DNA of 64,000 nucleotides from Branchipolynoe longqiensis (lineage: Eukaryota > Annelida > Polychaeta > Phyllodocida > Polynoidae), in contig CM059194.1 in the NCBI GenBank assembly GCA_030323885.1, forward strand, positions 9,844,963 to 9,908,962. The letters run 5' to 3'. Numbering within the stretch: position 1 is the stretch's first letter; each line of letters starts with the position of its first letter. The position numbers were made by a program, and so were the translations under genes. The notes under the pieces were generated by a model. That model was not told where the DNA came from. It was given only the letters and a program-made list of their open reading frames with translations, and did not search any database. Positions 29,470 to 40,015 of the stretch are shown here, piece after piece.

Positions 29470-29785
29470 CCGCCACAAGTCCATGGTATCCACACTGATA
29501 TGATGTTGCTGGGACGTAAAACCCCTGACAAACCACAACATCTCACATACCCTACACCATCCAGGTGCCCTTAGAAAACATCCAATTACCTTGAGTATGC
29601 CCAGCAACAAGGTTGTACCCACACTGATATGATGTTGCTGGGACGTAAAACCCCTGACAAACCACACGATCTCACACACACGGTCCAGGTGCCCATATAA
29701 ATCAATCAATTACCTTGAGTATGGCCGGCCACAAGTTGGTCGAGGTGCCCATAGTAACCAGCCAATTAATTACCTTAGTGATGAC
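29470..29785 (+). repeat. ~127-bp SINE-derived minisatellite
   Basis: Two full and one partial unit; GATATGATGTTGCTGGGACG repeats about 126 bp apart. Same family as 25056-25330, 4.3 kb away. Confidence 0.78.
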
Positions 29786-30080
29786 GGCCATGTTCTCATG
29801 TTCTCAGGGCGACAGGTACCATTCGAATGGGAATGGAAACACACAAAAAACAGACTCCAACTGATGAGAGAGAGAGTATCTGTTAGGAGGCAATATGCCC
29901 GACAGCCACGTAGGAACAAATGGGAGAGGTGTAAACAATGGGTGGTCAGCCGGATTGAAAACTGTCAAACACCGGCCGTGACCTGAACTGATGAGCAAAT
30001 GCAGATGCGAGCTGCTTGATGAGGGAGCATGCGCAGCAGGTCCCCGGGAAGAGCGGCAGGAAGCAGGAGTCGCTCACAGG
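29786..30080. other. No gene recognised
   Basis: Unique sequence leading into the 39-bp array; a 62-residue basic open frame (29798-29986) is not recognisable. Confidence 0.35.
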
Positions 30081-30081
30081 G

Positions 30082-30920
30082 CGGTCTTAGCTCTCTAGCG
30101 ACATGTGCTCCCTCACAGAGTGGTCTTAGCTCTCTACCGACATGTGCTCTCTCACAGAGTGGTCTTATCTCTCTACCCACATGTGCTGTCTCACAGAGTG
30201 GTCTTATTTCTCTACCCACATGTGCTCCCTCACAAAGTGGTCTTATCTCTCTACCCACATGTGCTCTCTCACAGAGTGGTATTATCTCTCTACCGACATG
30301 TGCTCTCTCACAGATTGGTCTTATCTCTCTACCGACATGTGCTCTCGCACAGAGTGATCTTATCTCTCTACTGACATGTGCTCTCTCACATAGTTGTCTT
30401 ATCTCTCTACCCACATGTGCTCTCTCACAGAGTGGTTTTATCTCTCTACCGACATATGCTCCCTCACAGAGTGGTCTTATCTCTCTACCGACATGTGCTC
30501 CCTCACAGAGTGGTCTTATCTCTCTACCGACATGTGCTCTCGCACAGAGTGGTCTTATCTCTCTACCCACATGTGCTCTCTCACAGAGTGGTATTATCTC
30601 TCTACCCACATGTGCTCTCTCACAGAGTGGTCTTATTTCTCTACCCACATGTGCTCTCTCACAGAGTGGTCTTATCTCTCTACCCACATGTCCTCTCTCA
30701 CAGGGCAGTCTTATCTCTCTACCCACATGTGCTCTCTCACAGCGCCTTATCTGTGCCTATATGTGCTCTTTCACCCAACGCTCTTATCTCTACCCACCTG
30801 TGCTCTCACACAATGCTCTTATCTTTACCCACCTGTGCTCTCTCACACACCACCCTTATCTCGACCCACCTGTGCTCTGTCACACAACGCTCTTATCTGT
30901 AGCCACCTGTGCTCTCTTTG
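30082..30920. repeat. 39-bp minisatellite, about 17 regular and 5 degenerate copies
   Basis: The unit contains TCTCTACCCACATGTGCTCT then CTCACAGAGTGGTCTTATC. Regular to about 30740, then shortened units to 30920. Thirteen-codon periodicity makes open frames of 307 (plus) and 253 (minus) residues without any start or codon signal of a gene. Confidence 0.93.
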
Positions 30921-31084
30921 GCGTGACGCTGATAACAGATGAGGAGGTGTAAATCTAGGTACGGTAGGTTGCACGCCGCTGCTGGTTGCACTTACTGGCC
31001 AGGGTGCGCATGGACTGTGCATGCGCAGTGTCCTGTTGACCCACATTCTTGTTGTGTTAACCTTTAGTATCCGCATACAATACA

Positions 31085-31620
31085 TATTGCCGTTTGTGTG
31101 TTTCCTCCTTATTGCCCCTATAGAGTGCCGTGTTTTTTTTGTATTTATGATTGTTGTATATATTCAGTGTGTATTATTGTTTGTGTGTTTACCCCTTATT
31201 GCCCCTATAGAGTGCCATGTTTTTTTGTATTTATGATTGTTTTATATATTCAGTGTGTATTATTGTTTGTGTGTTTACCCCTTATTGCCCCTATAGAGTG
31301 CCGTGTTTTTTTTGTATTTACGCTTGTTGTATATATTCAGTGTGTATTATTGTTTGTGTGTTTACCGCTTATTGCCCTTATAGAGTGCCGTGTTTTTTTG
31401 TATTTACGCTTGTTGTATATATTCAGTGTGTATTATTGTTTGTGTGTTTACCGCTTATTGCCCTTATAGAGTGCCGTGTTTTTTTGTATTTATGCTTGTT
31501 GTATATATTCAGTGTGTATTATTGTTTGTGTGTTTACCGCTTATTGCCCCTATAGAGTGCCGTGTTTTTTTGTATTTACGCTTGTTGTATATATTCAGTA
31601 TCTATTGTTGTTTGTGTGTT
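31085..31620. repeat. 86/87-bp minisatellite, six copies
   Basis: The TAGAGTGCCGTG core recurs at 31121, 31208, 31294, 31381, 31467 and 31553, alternating 87/86 bp because of a T-run length change. Confidence 0.92.
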
Positions 31621-31633
31621 TACCCAAAGGACC

Positions 31634-31850
31634 CCGATATCCCACCCAGTCACATTATCCTGACACTGAGCCAACCAGTCCTTGCCCTATCCTAATAATG
31701 CTGAGAACCTAGCTAGGAAGCAACAAGTATACATTTTATAAGTCATTGGCTTGACACGATCAGGATTCCAACCCATGGGTTCGAATTCCATGATCTACCA
31801 AAACGGGAGACGGACGGAGGCTCAACTCATTCGGCCATCCCGTCTGGTTG
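31634..31850 (-). repeat. SINE-A 5' half
   Basis: Body from GATATCCCACCCAGTCACAT to the head at ATTCGGCCATCCCGTCTGG; the 3' tail is missing, the break being at the end of the 86-bp array. Confidence 0.85.
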
Positions 31851-31995
31851 AGAGGTTGTGAGGTTGTGTTCAATTTGCGTGACTCTCATGGACAGTTCTT
31901 GAGTTGGCAGCACTGGGTGATGATGTGGTGGTGTGCATGCTCCGCGGCAGCACCGACTGCCTCCTTCCGGTACAGTCATGTTATTCCACAGGTGG

Positions 31996-32805
31996 AAGCT
32001 GGGGCGGGAGGCGGAGTGGGGCGGGAGGTGGGAGGCGGAAGGCGGAGTGGGGCAGGAGGTGGAATGGGGTGGGAGGTGGGAAGCAGAGTGGGGCAGGAGG
32101 CGGAGTGTGGCGGGAGGTGGGATGCGTAGTGGGGGGGGGGAGGTGGAGTGGGGCAGGAGGCGGAGTGGGGCGGGAGGTGGGATGCGTAGTGGGGGGGGGA
32201 GGTGGAGTGGGGCCGGAGGTGGAGTGGGGTGGGAGGTGGGAAGCGGAGTGGGGCCGGAGGCGGAGTGAGGTGGGAGGTGGGATGCGTAGTGCGGGGGGGA
32301 GATGTGGAGTGGGGCAGGAGGCGGAGTGGGGCTGGAGGCAGAGTGGGGCTGGAGGCAGAGTGGGGCGGGAGGTTGGAGGCGGAGTGGGGCGGGAGGCGGA
32401 GTGGGGCGGGAGGCGGAGTGGGGCTGGAAGTGGGAGGCGGAGTGGGGCTGGAAGTGGGAGGCGGAGTGGGCGGGAGGTGGCGTGGGGCGGGAGGCGGAGT
32501 GGGGTGGGAGGCAGAGTGGGGCGGGAGGCGGAGTGGGGCGGGAGGCGGAGTGGGCGGGAGGCAGAGTGGGGCAGGAGGCGGAGTGGGGCGGGAGGTGGAG
32601 TGGGGCGGGAGGCGGAGTGGGGCGGGAGGCGGAGTGGGGCGGAAAGTGGGAGGCGGAGTGGGCGGGAGGTGGCGTGGGGCGGGAGGCGGAGTGGGGTGGG
32701 AGGCGGAGTGGGGCTGGAAGTGGGAGGTGGGGCGGGAGGCGGAGTGGGGCGGGAAGTGGGAGGTGGAGTGGGGCGGGAGGCGGAGTGGGGATGGAGGACA
32801 GTTGT
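31996..32805. repeat. 17-bp GC-rich minisatellite (GGCGGAGTGGGGCGGGA), about 47 units
   Basis: Imperfect 17-mers. Frames over it (302 and 213 residues plus, 300 and part of 424 minus) are G/E/R- or P/S-rich low complexity. G-quadruplex-prone on the plus strand. Confidence 0.92.
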
Positions 32806-33014
32806 TGCCTGAGGCGGCAGGCAAATGGACGCGGATATGAGGTCTGCTCGGCCCGGGCGACAGGGATGGCCGCAGCACAGACCCTGGAGCAGGCGTGTGG
32901 GTGGGAGGGTGAGGGTAGGTGGCGCTGGGTGCCTAGATGGTGACTGTGACAGGATGGTTGTTGACGCACGCCAATGCCCAGCTTCATCTGGGCAGATTGC
33001 AAACTGGATCTGAT

Positions 33015-33288
33015 ATATATATATTTATATATATATGCTGTATAAGAATTATACGAGTATAATAACCCAGAATTCCATGCTCGCTCCTCAGCAGCACCCA
33101 CCAGTAATTGGGTGATCGAGCCTGGGGCGAGTTATCTACTGCTCCAACCTACTCAACCTCAAGTCCGACAGCGGCACCACCTCCTACCGCTCGCTTCTGC
33201 TCATTAACCTCATTCACTTACCACCGAAATATAACAATGCATATATGATACACATATAATAATAGATAATACATATATGATATATATA
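33015..33288. other. AT-rich tracts around retroelement debris
   Basis: ATATGCTGTATAAGAATTATAC with AATAACCC resembles 49241-49275; the next ~150 bp (CTACTGCTCCAACCT...) resembles 49340-49440. Shared debris of one element family, type not settled. Confidence 0.5.
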
Positions 33289-33636
33289 TGTAATGGCCCA
33301 TGGGCCTCCGACTCCCATTCTCACGGTCACTCACGGAAGAACACCAAGATTCAATCAGAGTACGCTTCAACTTGGTTTATTGAACCATCTGCTCTCCGCG
33401 GCGTCAGTAGTTGTCTGACCCGCTCCCTGACTCGCCAGATCCCACATCAACTCTATAGGTGTGTGTGTGTGGGGGGGGGGGGGGGTCAGCCACCCGCAGT
33501 AGAGGGCAGCCCAGTTGGGGTCTGCCCGGTGGCTACCCGTGCCGCCACCTGGCGCAGTATAGTGGTACTGCGCTGGTGTACGGCGTAGTCTCCGCTGCTA
33601 CCGCGTGGTAGTAGAGCTCATGTACAGACTACTACA
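33289..33636. mobile_element. Candidate solo LTR (348 bp)
   Basis: Begins TGTAATGGCCC and ends GACTACTACA, with TATA on both sides. TG...CA ends and possible 4-bp duplication fit a solo LTR, but the flanks are AT-repeat, so the duplication is weak evidence. Contains a 15-base G run near 33472-33486. Confidence 0.35.
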
Positions 33637-33978
33637 TATATATATACTATTAACATAGTATTGAGTATATACTGTGGCTGGCCCCTAATAGATCTACCTT
33701 TTATTTAACTTAACATAAAAATTAAAGCTAAAGTGGGAGAAGCTCATCCGCTGTAATTGCAGGGTGGAAGAGTGCAGGAGACCTCCAACCCCCTCCCACA
33801 CATACTCCAACTGGCACGGCATAGGGTGGGGGGATGGGTGGGGGGACCTGACAGCCACACCTCCAAATGAGCCACTGGAGGCTTCCCACCTGACTGGCAC
33901 CTGCCACTGACCAGCAAGTGAAGTGTGTGTGTGTGTGGGGGGGGGGTTCTGACAGCCACACCTCCACATGAGCCAAAT

Positions 33979-35351
33979 TTAAAGTTGCATAGTCCGATGA
34001 TTTTGAGTTTCTGAGATAAATATATTAGGTTGATCATTATAATCTACCTTACTTTAGTTTGAAGTAACTAATTGTAGAGATATTTGAAGTGCAATTCTAC
34101 TAAATTAATTTTGGCAAGCACGGTAAATCTCAATATAGTGGGGCAGATAACAGCAATTCTTTTTAGAGCAATCGTTCAAATGATGATACAAGCATCAAAT
34201 TTGGCACACTTGATCTCCAAGTGATACTAATCAAATCTGCCTGATTGGCCAATTGAAAATCCAAGATGGTGGCCATTCATCAAGATGGCCACCAAATTAG
34301 CTGCCCGAAGTTGACATTTTGCTTAGAGGTATTTGTAGTTGTCCGATTTGCATGATCTAGGTGTTGATTCTTATGTTTTCAGGCCTGCTCAACTGGATTT
34401 TCCTGTTTATAAAGCACACTAACACATATTTTTCAAGATGGCCATCAGATTGTCTGTTTTTCATTACATAAGTTTTGCCCCGGCTAGTAAATGTTCAACG
34501 TTATGCATACCATGTCACTGGTCCTCCAGCTTCTACCGTTCACATATGTAGCTGCAGAGTGATGTGCAGGGGAGCTCTTTCTGAAAGCACTTGCATCTTC
34601 CTTTGCAACCTTTCTTACAGGAACACTTTGACAGTTCCCGACAGCTCCCTGCAATAGCGGGTAGTGTTGTCCAACATATCTGCCATGTCTCTCCTTTCTG
34701 TGTCCACCCCAATTCAGCGGGACTGCTTGTGTCTGGATTGGAGATGGTTGCCTTGCTCCAGATGATCCCAGCCTGATAGGCCACACGCTTTGCATGTTCT
34801 CTGAGGGCTGCCTGTATTGGTGGAATTGAGTTGTATGGCCTCTGCTTGCAGGCAACGAGATATAGTCTTGCTTCATCCACACCAGTGTCTGCGCTTGATC
34901 TGTCATACATGAGGACAACGAATCTCTCCAGCCTCTGCAGGTCAAGATCATGAATCAATGTTGGATGCTAGCTGAGATTAGTGAATGTTTCAGAAACATC
35001 ATCAAATACGTTCCAAGTCGGCCATGCAGATTTCTTCACTTTACCACGGAAGGCAGACACAACGTCACAGCCAGTGAGTGCATGAAAGTATGGGATCCCT
35101 CTAGCTTTCTTAAGCCCTATTGCAGAAACTACCTCATGGACTGGAATCCATCGCATCTTGCTCCTTGGCCAAAGACAATCCACATTTTCTCAAGACCTTC
35201 TGCAGGGACACATTCTATAAATTGGTTTGGTATTCCGTTCTATGTGGTGACAAATGTTTGATAAGTGCACCAATCTAAGATTTAGTGTGTAAAATCAAAT
35301 CTAGATCACTGCCTGGGTTTTGAAATTTGATGTTTTCATTGGACTATGCCT
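33979..35351 (+). mobile_element. Long form of the TTAA element carrying an ORF
   Basis: Left 150 bp (TTAAAGTTGCATAGTCCGAT ... TTTTGGCAAGCACGG) and right ~150 bp (CTTCTGCAGGGACACATTCT ... CATTGGACTATGC) align with the two ends of the ~350-bp TTAA-MITEs. About 1.07 kb of additional sequence sits between them, including a minus-strand broken ORF. Either this is a longer relative from which the MITEs derive by internal deletion, or one copy received an insert. The right terminus has decayed (TTAA not preserved). Confidence 0.6.
34533..35205 (-). pseudogene. Broken ORF with HALTGCD motif and CXC-like cysteine cluster
   Basis: Minus strand: VPAEGLEKMWIVFGQ, a frameshift, then WIPVHEVVSAIGLKKARGIP, YFHALTGCDVVSAFRGKVKK, SAWPTWNVFDDVSETFTNLS, a TAG stop at 34968-34970, then in the same frame HPTLIHDLDLQRLERFVVLM. 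The C-terminus has C-x-C-x3-C-x3-C-x-C followed by PCTSLC, the spacing of tesmin/TSO1-type CXC DNA-binding regions. The HALTGCD region recalls proteins found in many copies in invertebrate genomes; TGCD may correspond to an acidic motif of PIN/FEN-like nucleases, but I cannot establish that. One stop plus one frameshift indicate a pseudogene. Function unknown. Confidence 0.6.
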
Positions 35352-35527
35352 AGGTTTTTTTGTTTGTTTGGGTTTTACGTCCTAGCCACATCAATGGTCA
35401 TAACAGGACGCGTACCGACTTATGACAGTGCGCATTCCTGGTGACTTTATAGTGCTGCCACACTGTGAAACTAGGCCACTAGAACCATGACCCGATACCC
35501 CACTTAGTCACATTATCTTGACACACT
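35352..35527 (-). repeat. SINE-A 3' half
   Basis: TTTTACGTCCTAGCCACATC tail at 35373; ends at TCACATTATCTTGACAC, directly where the 70-bp array starts. Confidence 0.82.
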
Positions 35528-35925
35528 TACACACACTGTTCTCAGCCCACCTTCTGTCACCTGATAACTAAAGAGTAAACTAATTCAGTGAAGAATTTAC
35601 ACAAACTGTTCTAAGCTCAGCTTCTGTCATCTGATAACTAAAGAGTAAGCTAATTCAGTGGAGAATTTACACAAACTGTTCTAAGCCCAGCTTCTGTCAT
35701 CTGATAACTAAAGAGTAAACTAATTCAGTGGAGAACTTACACAAACTGTTCTCAACCCAGCTTCTGTCATCTGATAACTAAAGAGTAAGCTAATTCAGTG
35801 GAGAACTTACACAAACTGTTCTCAGCCCAGCTTCTGTCATCTGATAACTAAAGAGTAAGCTAATTCAGTGGAGAACTTACACACACTGTTCTCAGCCCAC
35901 CTTTTGTCACCTGATAACTCATCTT
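35526..35925. repeat. 70-bp minisatellite, six copies
   Basis: ACACAAACTGTTCT blocks at 35531, 35601, 35671, 35741, 35811 and 35881, exactly 70 bp apart. The first unit starts inside the SINE junction. Confidence 0.93.
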
Positions 35926-36050
35926 CATGTACAAACAGACAGGTCCCTCTAACTTCTAAGGCCTTTCCCTCGTATGATACTGATAACTCATCTCCATGTA
36001 CAAACAGACAGGTCCCTCTGAGGCCTTTCCCTAGTATGATATATCTCTCA
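35918..36050. repeat. ~62-bp tandem duplication
   Basis: GATAACTCATCT.CATGTACA with GACAGGTCCCTCT occurs twice, following on from the 70-bp array. Confidence 0.8.
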
Positions 36051-36436
36051 AATATCGCTCACTGTCCTAATAAGCCTAATGGAGGCGGCGCATGCGCACT
36101 GGATCTTTGTTCGACGCACATTCCCCCCTCCCCACCCCCCCCCCCCTCCCGACACACTTTCACTGAAATAGACCCTGTTTAAATGTGCTACGTCAGCAGT
36201 ATTGCCTTGTCATTTTGTGAAGCTGGAGGTGATGGGCGGTTTCTGAAAAATACTTCTTCTCCCTTGTTAATGAGGGTGGAAATGGTGTTGGCAACTGAGA
36301 CAGTTTGCTCATGCATTGCTTTAACCAATAAGTAGGTCACCGACTGAACGCGACTGACCTTTGCACTAACAGTCGGATCAAAGTGTTAGTTTTCTTTTGT
36401 GATTTAAAACAATACAAATTTGCTATGTATCTCATT
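36051..36436. other. No gene recognised
   Basis: Unique; C-rich run at 36126-36148. Confidence 0.4.
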
Positions 36437-36725
36437 ATGTCTTGTGGTGTTCTCTGTGGCGGAGTGGTTAGAGTGTCTGACTTTTTTCTAGGTCGGACTC
36501 CTAATCTGAAGGTCAGTGGTTCGATTCCCTGTGCCGCCAGCTCTGCCAATTTGGATTTCCACCGCTGTGTAGAACTTACAGCGTCATCAAAGGCCAGTTG
36601 CTCTCATACCATGTCTATGTGGTGTGGGAGGTTAAAAATCCCTTGGGTCGGTAAAAGTGTAGGCTCGGGCTTTCTATCGACAAACTGTCTAATGGTGAAA
36701 ACAAGCCTGTTCAGGCTTATCCATG
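36437..36725 (+). repeat. SINE-C
   Basis: tRNA-like head with A box TGGCGGAGTGG and B box GGTTCGATTCC, then CTGCCAATTTGGATTTCC, CAGCGTCATCAAAGGCC, GGGAGGTTAAAAATCCCTTG and GGTAAAAGTGTAGGCTC. The head is about 85 nt and resembles a long-variable-arm tRNA (Ser/Leu type). Copies: 48176, 58785, 60310 and head-only 60937. Confidence 0.85.
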
Positions 36726-38095
36726 ATAGGCAGTATAAATCTTCAACAACAAAATGTCTGACATAGTTCTTTCCCATGGAACTCTGTCTGACTGTGGATG
36801 CTGGTTGTAGCTTCATATTCCTTCCTCCATCGTGGTTCCTGAGTTTGACTCTGTCAAGGATCGATTTACCAACCACCAAAGACCTGGCAACCAGTCCGAT
36901 TTCCGCGGGATTTTTCCGCTTTTCGGGCTCTGATTCTGGCGTTCCACATGTAATTCACAACACAAGCACGTACAAGTATGGGCATTTATTTATCAAGTAA
37001 TTAGTTAAGAAGGTCATTCAAGTCAGTAAGTTAATTGATCACCAGATTCATGGTTCGAATCCGGAGACCATGGCACTCAACAACTCAAGCCTACATCCTG
37101 TGAGCTGGGTGAGTGTAGGGCTGGGTGGGCGGCAGAGGAAAGGCGTAAGGGTGTCGATGGTTCGGCGTCTGGCTGCGAAGTGCTGGAGGCGGCAGTATGG
37201 CTACCGGAAGTGACGTCAGGAGTTCAGCGAATACTCGCCAGGGGCAGCTGGCGGATAGCGAAGGGGGGCGCCATGTAGTGTAAAGTCTGAGTGATAGTAT
37301 GGCCAAGCATCGACCAGAAGTGGAGGATAGTTCAGAGAGTACAGTACAGATGACGCACGTGTAGTTTGTTGAACTAAGCAATCTGTCTCTAGTCGCCTGC
37401 GAATTACCCATGTTGCCGAAGCAACATGGGTAATTTCTGTCAGTCTGTGAAAAGTCTTATTTGATGTCATTTGTATTAATATATATATTAATACAAATAT
37501 ATATACGATGTATAAGCATTATGCAAGTATAATTAATTGGAAGCTTTCACACCATGCAATCTGTTTTATTTACAAAAAATCTGAAGATTTAGTTCTCATT
37601 GTTGATCTATTCATCTTGACGGTTTTTGAACATAGAACTTAGTGATATTAGAATGTATTTAGTAAATTTACGTGTCATACTCATTTTTCAAATTGCTTAT
37701 GTATATTTGTTCTCAATAAAGATTATTACATGTATAATATTTTTATTACATGTATATATATTTTATTACATGTATATATCTTTTTTTTCTGTTTGTGTAC
37801 GTGTGTCTCATCATAATGTGCAGGACGATTTTTTAAATGAAAGAAATACTGATGAATTTATGCGATTTGTACTTTTTTTAAAAATTACCTCACGGTCCTA
37901 TTTAAAATTTGTTATGATCACGAGTCTACGAGCAGAATGGGAATATCTTATTTCTACCCAAAGCAGGCTTAGCGTTTGGAGGGGTGGGGGTGGGCTTGGA
38001 ATGAAAACTGCATTAATTGTAATTTTCATTAAGCTTCATCATTAATTAACAAATGCAATTTAACCTAAATAAAAGTGAACAAAAGGAAAAGTCCG
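36726..38095. other. No gene recognised; AT-rich at 37475-37510 and 37730-37790
   Basis: 37397-37435 contains a short perfect inverted repeat (AATTACCCATGTTGC/GCAACATGGGTAATT). A 139-residue hydrophobic frame at 37626-38045 is AT-driven with no domain recognised. Confidence 0.4.
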
Positions 38096-38142
38096 TCCAG
38101 ATAGGTTCTTACATGTTGCAAGGATGTAAATCTCCAACAAAA
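38096..38142 (+). repeat. SINE-A tail remnant
   Basis: TAGGTTCTTACATGTTGCAA GGATGTAAATCTCCAACAA. Confidence 0.55.
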
Positions 38143-38314
38143 GAAAAAAGGAAGGCACATAGAGTAGAAATGCGAAGACAATAGATCAAGGTCTGCAGCC
38201 ACTGTCTTTGCTCATTGATGACTTCAAACACCTTCCTGAAGTATGTTAATATAATTAATTTACTGCGCCTTAATAATAGAATTATTGTAATTGTAATTTT
38301 TATTTAATTAAATT

Positions 38315-38545
38315 TTTGTTGGTACATTAGTTGTTTAAGCAGGGGAAATTTCAGTCGCAGGCGATTGGTCTTCCTCATTCCACTGCTCCTTGCCCTATCC
38401 TAATAATGCCGAATGCCTGGCTAGGAAGCGACAAGTATCAATTTTTAAGTCATTGGTTTGACTCGACCAGGATTCAACCCCACGACCCCACGATCTACCA
38501 CATGGGAGATGGACGCTCTAACTCATTTGGCCATCCCGCTTATCT
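38315..38545 (-). repeat. Chimeric SINE: A head with C-type tail
   Basis: Minus strand: head GATGGCCAAATGAGTT...CTAGCCAGGCATTCGG, GGATAGGGCAAGGAG, then CAGTGGAATGAGGAAGACC and a TTTCCCCTGC...ACTAATGTACCAAC tail. The latter is the SINE-C 3' end. Same join in two other copies (52375-52602, 55885-56098). Confidence 0.8.
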
Positions 38546-38755
38546 AGGAGCTAGGGACAAGCTCTTTTTATGCTGTCCACATTTCTATTGAATTACCATT
38601 GTCTCTGGGTAATTTCTGATGAACGCTGTAATTAATTTGCTTATGAACCGATTTCTCAGAGTGTCAATTAATTTTTTAATTAATACAAAAAACTCCCAAC
38701 AATTCAGTGGCGGTTCGCTTGTCCCCAAATACTGGCGTGGTATGAAGCAGGTTGT
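38546..38755. other. Unique AT-rich spacer
   Basis: Nothing recognised. Confidence 0.35.
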
Positions 38756-38756
38756 C

Positions 38757-39078
38757 AGGGCGTCGGACATAGCTCAGGCGGTAGAGTGTCCACTTGTGAA
38801 GGTGTGGGTCATCCTATCAATCCTGCTCACTGGACACACTTTGAGTTTGGGGTATTTTCTGTTCCAACCAGTGGTCTACAACTGGTTCATCAAAGGCTGT
38901 GGTATGTGCTGTCCTGTCTGTGGGGAAGTGCATATAAAAGACCCATTGCTGTTTATTGTGGCGGCAGCAGGTTTCCTCCAAAGAAATATGTTAGAATGAC
39001 CATATGTTTGACGTCCAATAGCCGATGATAAAAATCAATGTGCTCTAGAGGCATCGTTAAATAAAACAAGCTTTCCCT
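38757..39078 (+). repeat. SINE-B, full length
   Basis: Head GACATAGCTCAGGCGGTAGA; GTGCATATAAAAGACCC; tail AGAGGCATCGTTAAATAAAA. Confidence 0.88.
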
Positions 39079-39199
39079 TTGAAGCAGGTGGTCAATTCCC
39101 ATCTAATGTATCAGCTAAGTAAATATCAGCGTTATTTATGCTGGTTTATCGTCTTCATGTGAGTGTGTGATTTTCAATCGCTCTGCCCAATTTCATAGA

Positions 39200-39570
39200 A
39201 CCAGACAGGATGGCCGAATGAGTTGAGCGTCTGTCTCCCGATTTGGTAGATCCTGGGATTCGAACCCATGGGTTTGAACCCTGGATGAGACAAACCAATG
39301 ACTTACAAATTGTTACTTGTTGCTTCTTAGCCAGGCACTTGGCATCATTAGGATAGGGCAAGGACCGGTTGGCTGAGTGTCAGGATAATGTTGAGCCGGA
39401 TATCAGGTCATGGTGCTGGCAGTGTTCTCCCAGTGTGCTGGCAGTGGTCTCCCAGTGTGGCAGCACTATATATAAAGTCACCATTAGTGCACACTGTCAC
39501 AAGTTGGTACCCGTCCCTATATCACCTTAGATGTTGTCAGGACGTAAATATCCAACAATAAATCAATCAA
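39200..39570 (+). repeat. SINE-A, full length (first of a tandem pair)
   Basis: Head ACAGGATGGCCGAATGAGTT; contains a short internal duplication (GTGCTGGCAGTG.TCTCCCAGTG twice, 39411-39450). The 3' flank CAATCAATC.ATTTCATGG TATTTC repeats after the second copy, so SINE and flank were duplicated together. Confidence 0.88.
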
Positions 39571-39621
39571 TCTATTTCATGGTATTTCTGTAGTGCAGTG
39601 ACCGAGTTCCTGTGGAGAAGA

Positions 39622-40015
39622 CTAGACGGGATGGCTGAATGAGTTAGAGAATCTGTCTCCCTTTCTGGTAGATCGTGGGGCCGTGGGTTCGAACCCTGGT
39701 CGAGTCAAACCAATGACTTAAAAATTGGTACTTGTCCCTTCCTAGCCAGGCGCTCGCCATTATTAGGACAGGGCAAGGACTGGTGTGCTCAGTGTCAGGA
39801 TAATGTGACTGAGTGGGATACCAGGTCATGGTGCTGGCAGCCTGGTCTCCCAGTGGGGCAGCACTATATATAACGTCACCATTAGTGCACACTGTCACAA
39901 GGTGATACCCGTCCCGATATGACCTTAGATGTTGTCAGGATGTAAATCTCCAACAATCAATCAATCAACCCCATTTCATGGTATTTCTGTAGTGCAGTGA
40001 CTAAGTTCCTGTGGA
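39622..40015 (+). repeat. SINE-A, full length (second of a tandem pair)
   Basis: Head AGACGGGATGGCTGAATGAG. It is followed by the same ATTTCATGGTATTTCTGTAG with TGCAGTGAC..AGTTCCTGTG flank as the first copy: a ~420-bp tandem duplication. Confidence 0.88.

Noticed and set aside
30029..30952. 307-residue open frame with 13-residue repeats
   Set aside because: Exact translation of the 39-bp minisatellite; the opposite strand is equally open (253 residues).
31827..33101. 424-residue open frame on the minus strand and 302-residue frame on the plus strand
   Set aside because: Pro/Ser/His-rich or Gly/Glu/Arg-rich reading of the 17-bp minisatellite; open on both strands, no domain and no splice or start context.
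34475..35261. Plus-strand ORFs in this interval
   Set aside because: Antisense shadows of the minus-strand HALTGCD/CXC pseudogene.
35526..35925. Regular 70-bp repeats as a possible CRISPR array
   Set aside because: The entire 70-bp unit is conserved, with no variable spacers.
37626..38045. 139-residue hydrophobic membrane protein
   Set aside because: AT-rich sequence naturally reads as Ile/Leu/Phe/Tyr; no family resemblance and no supporting context.
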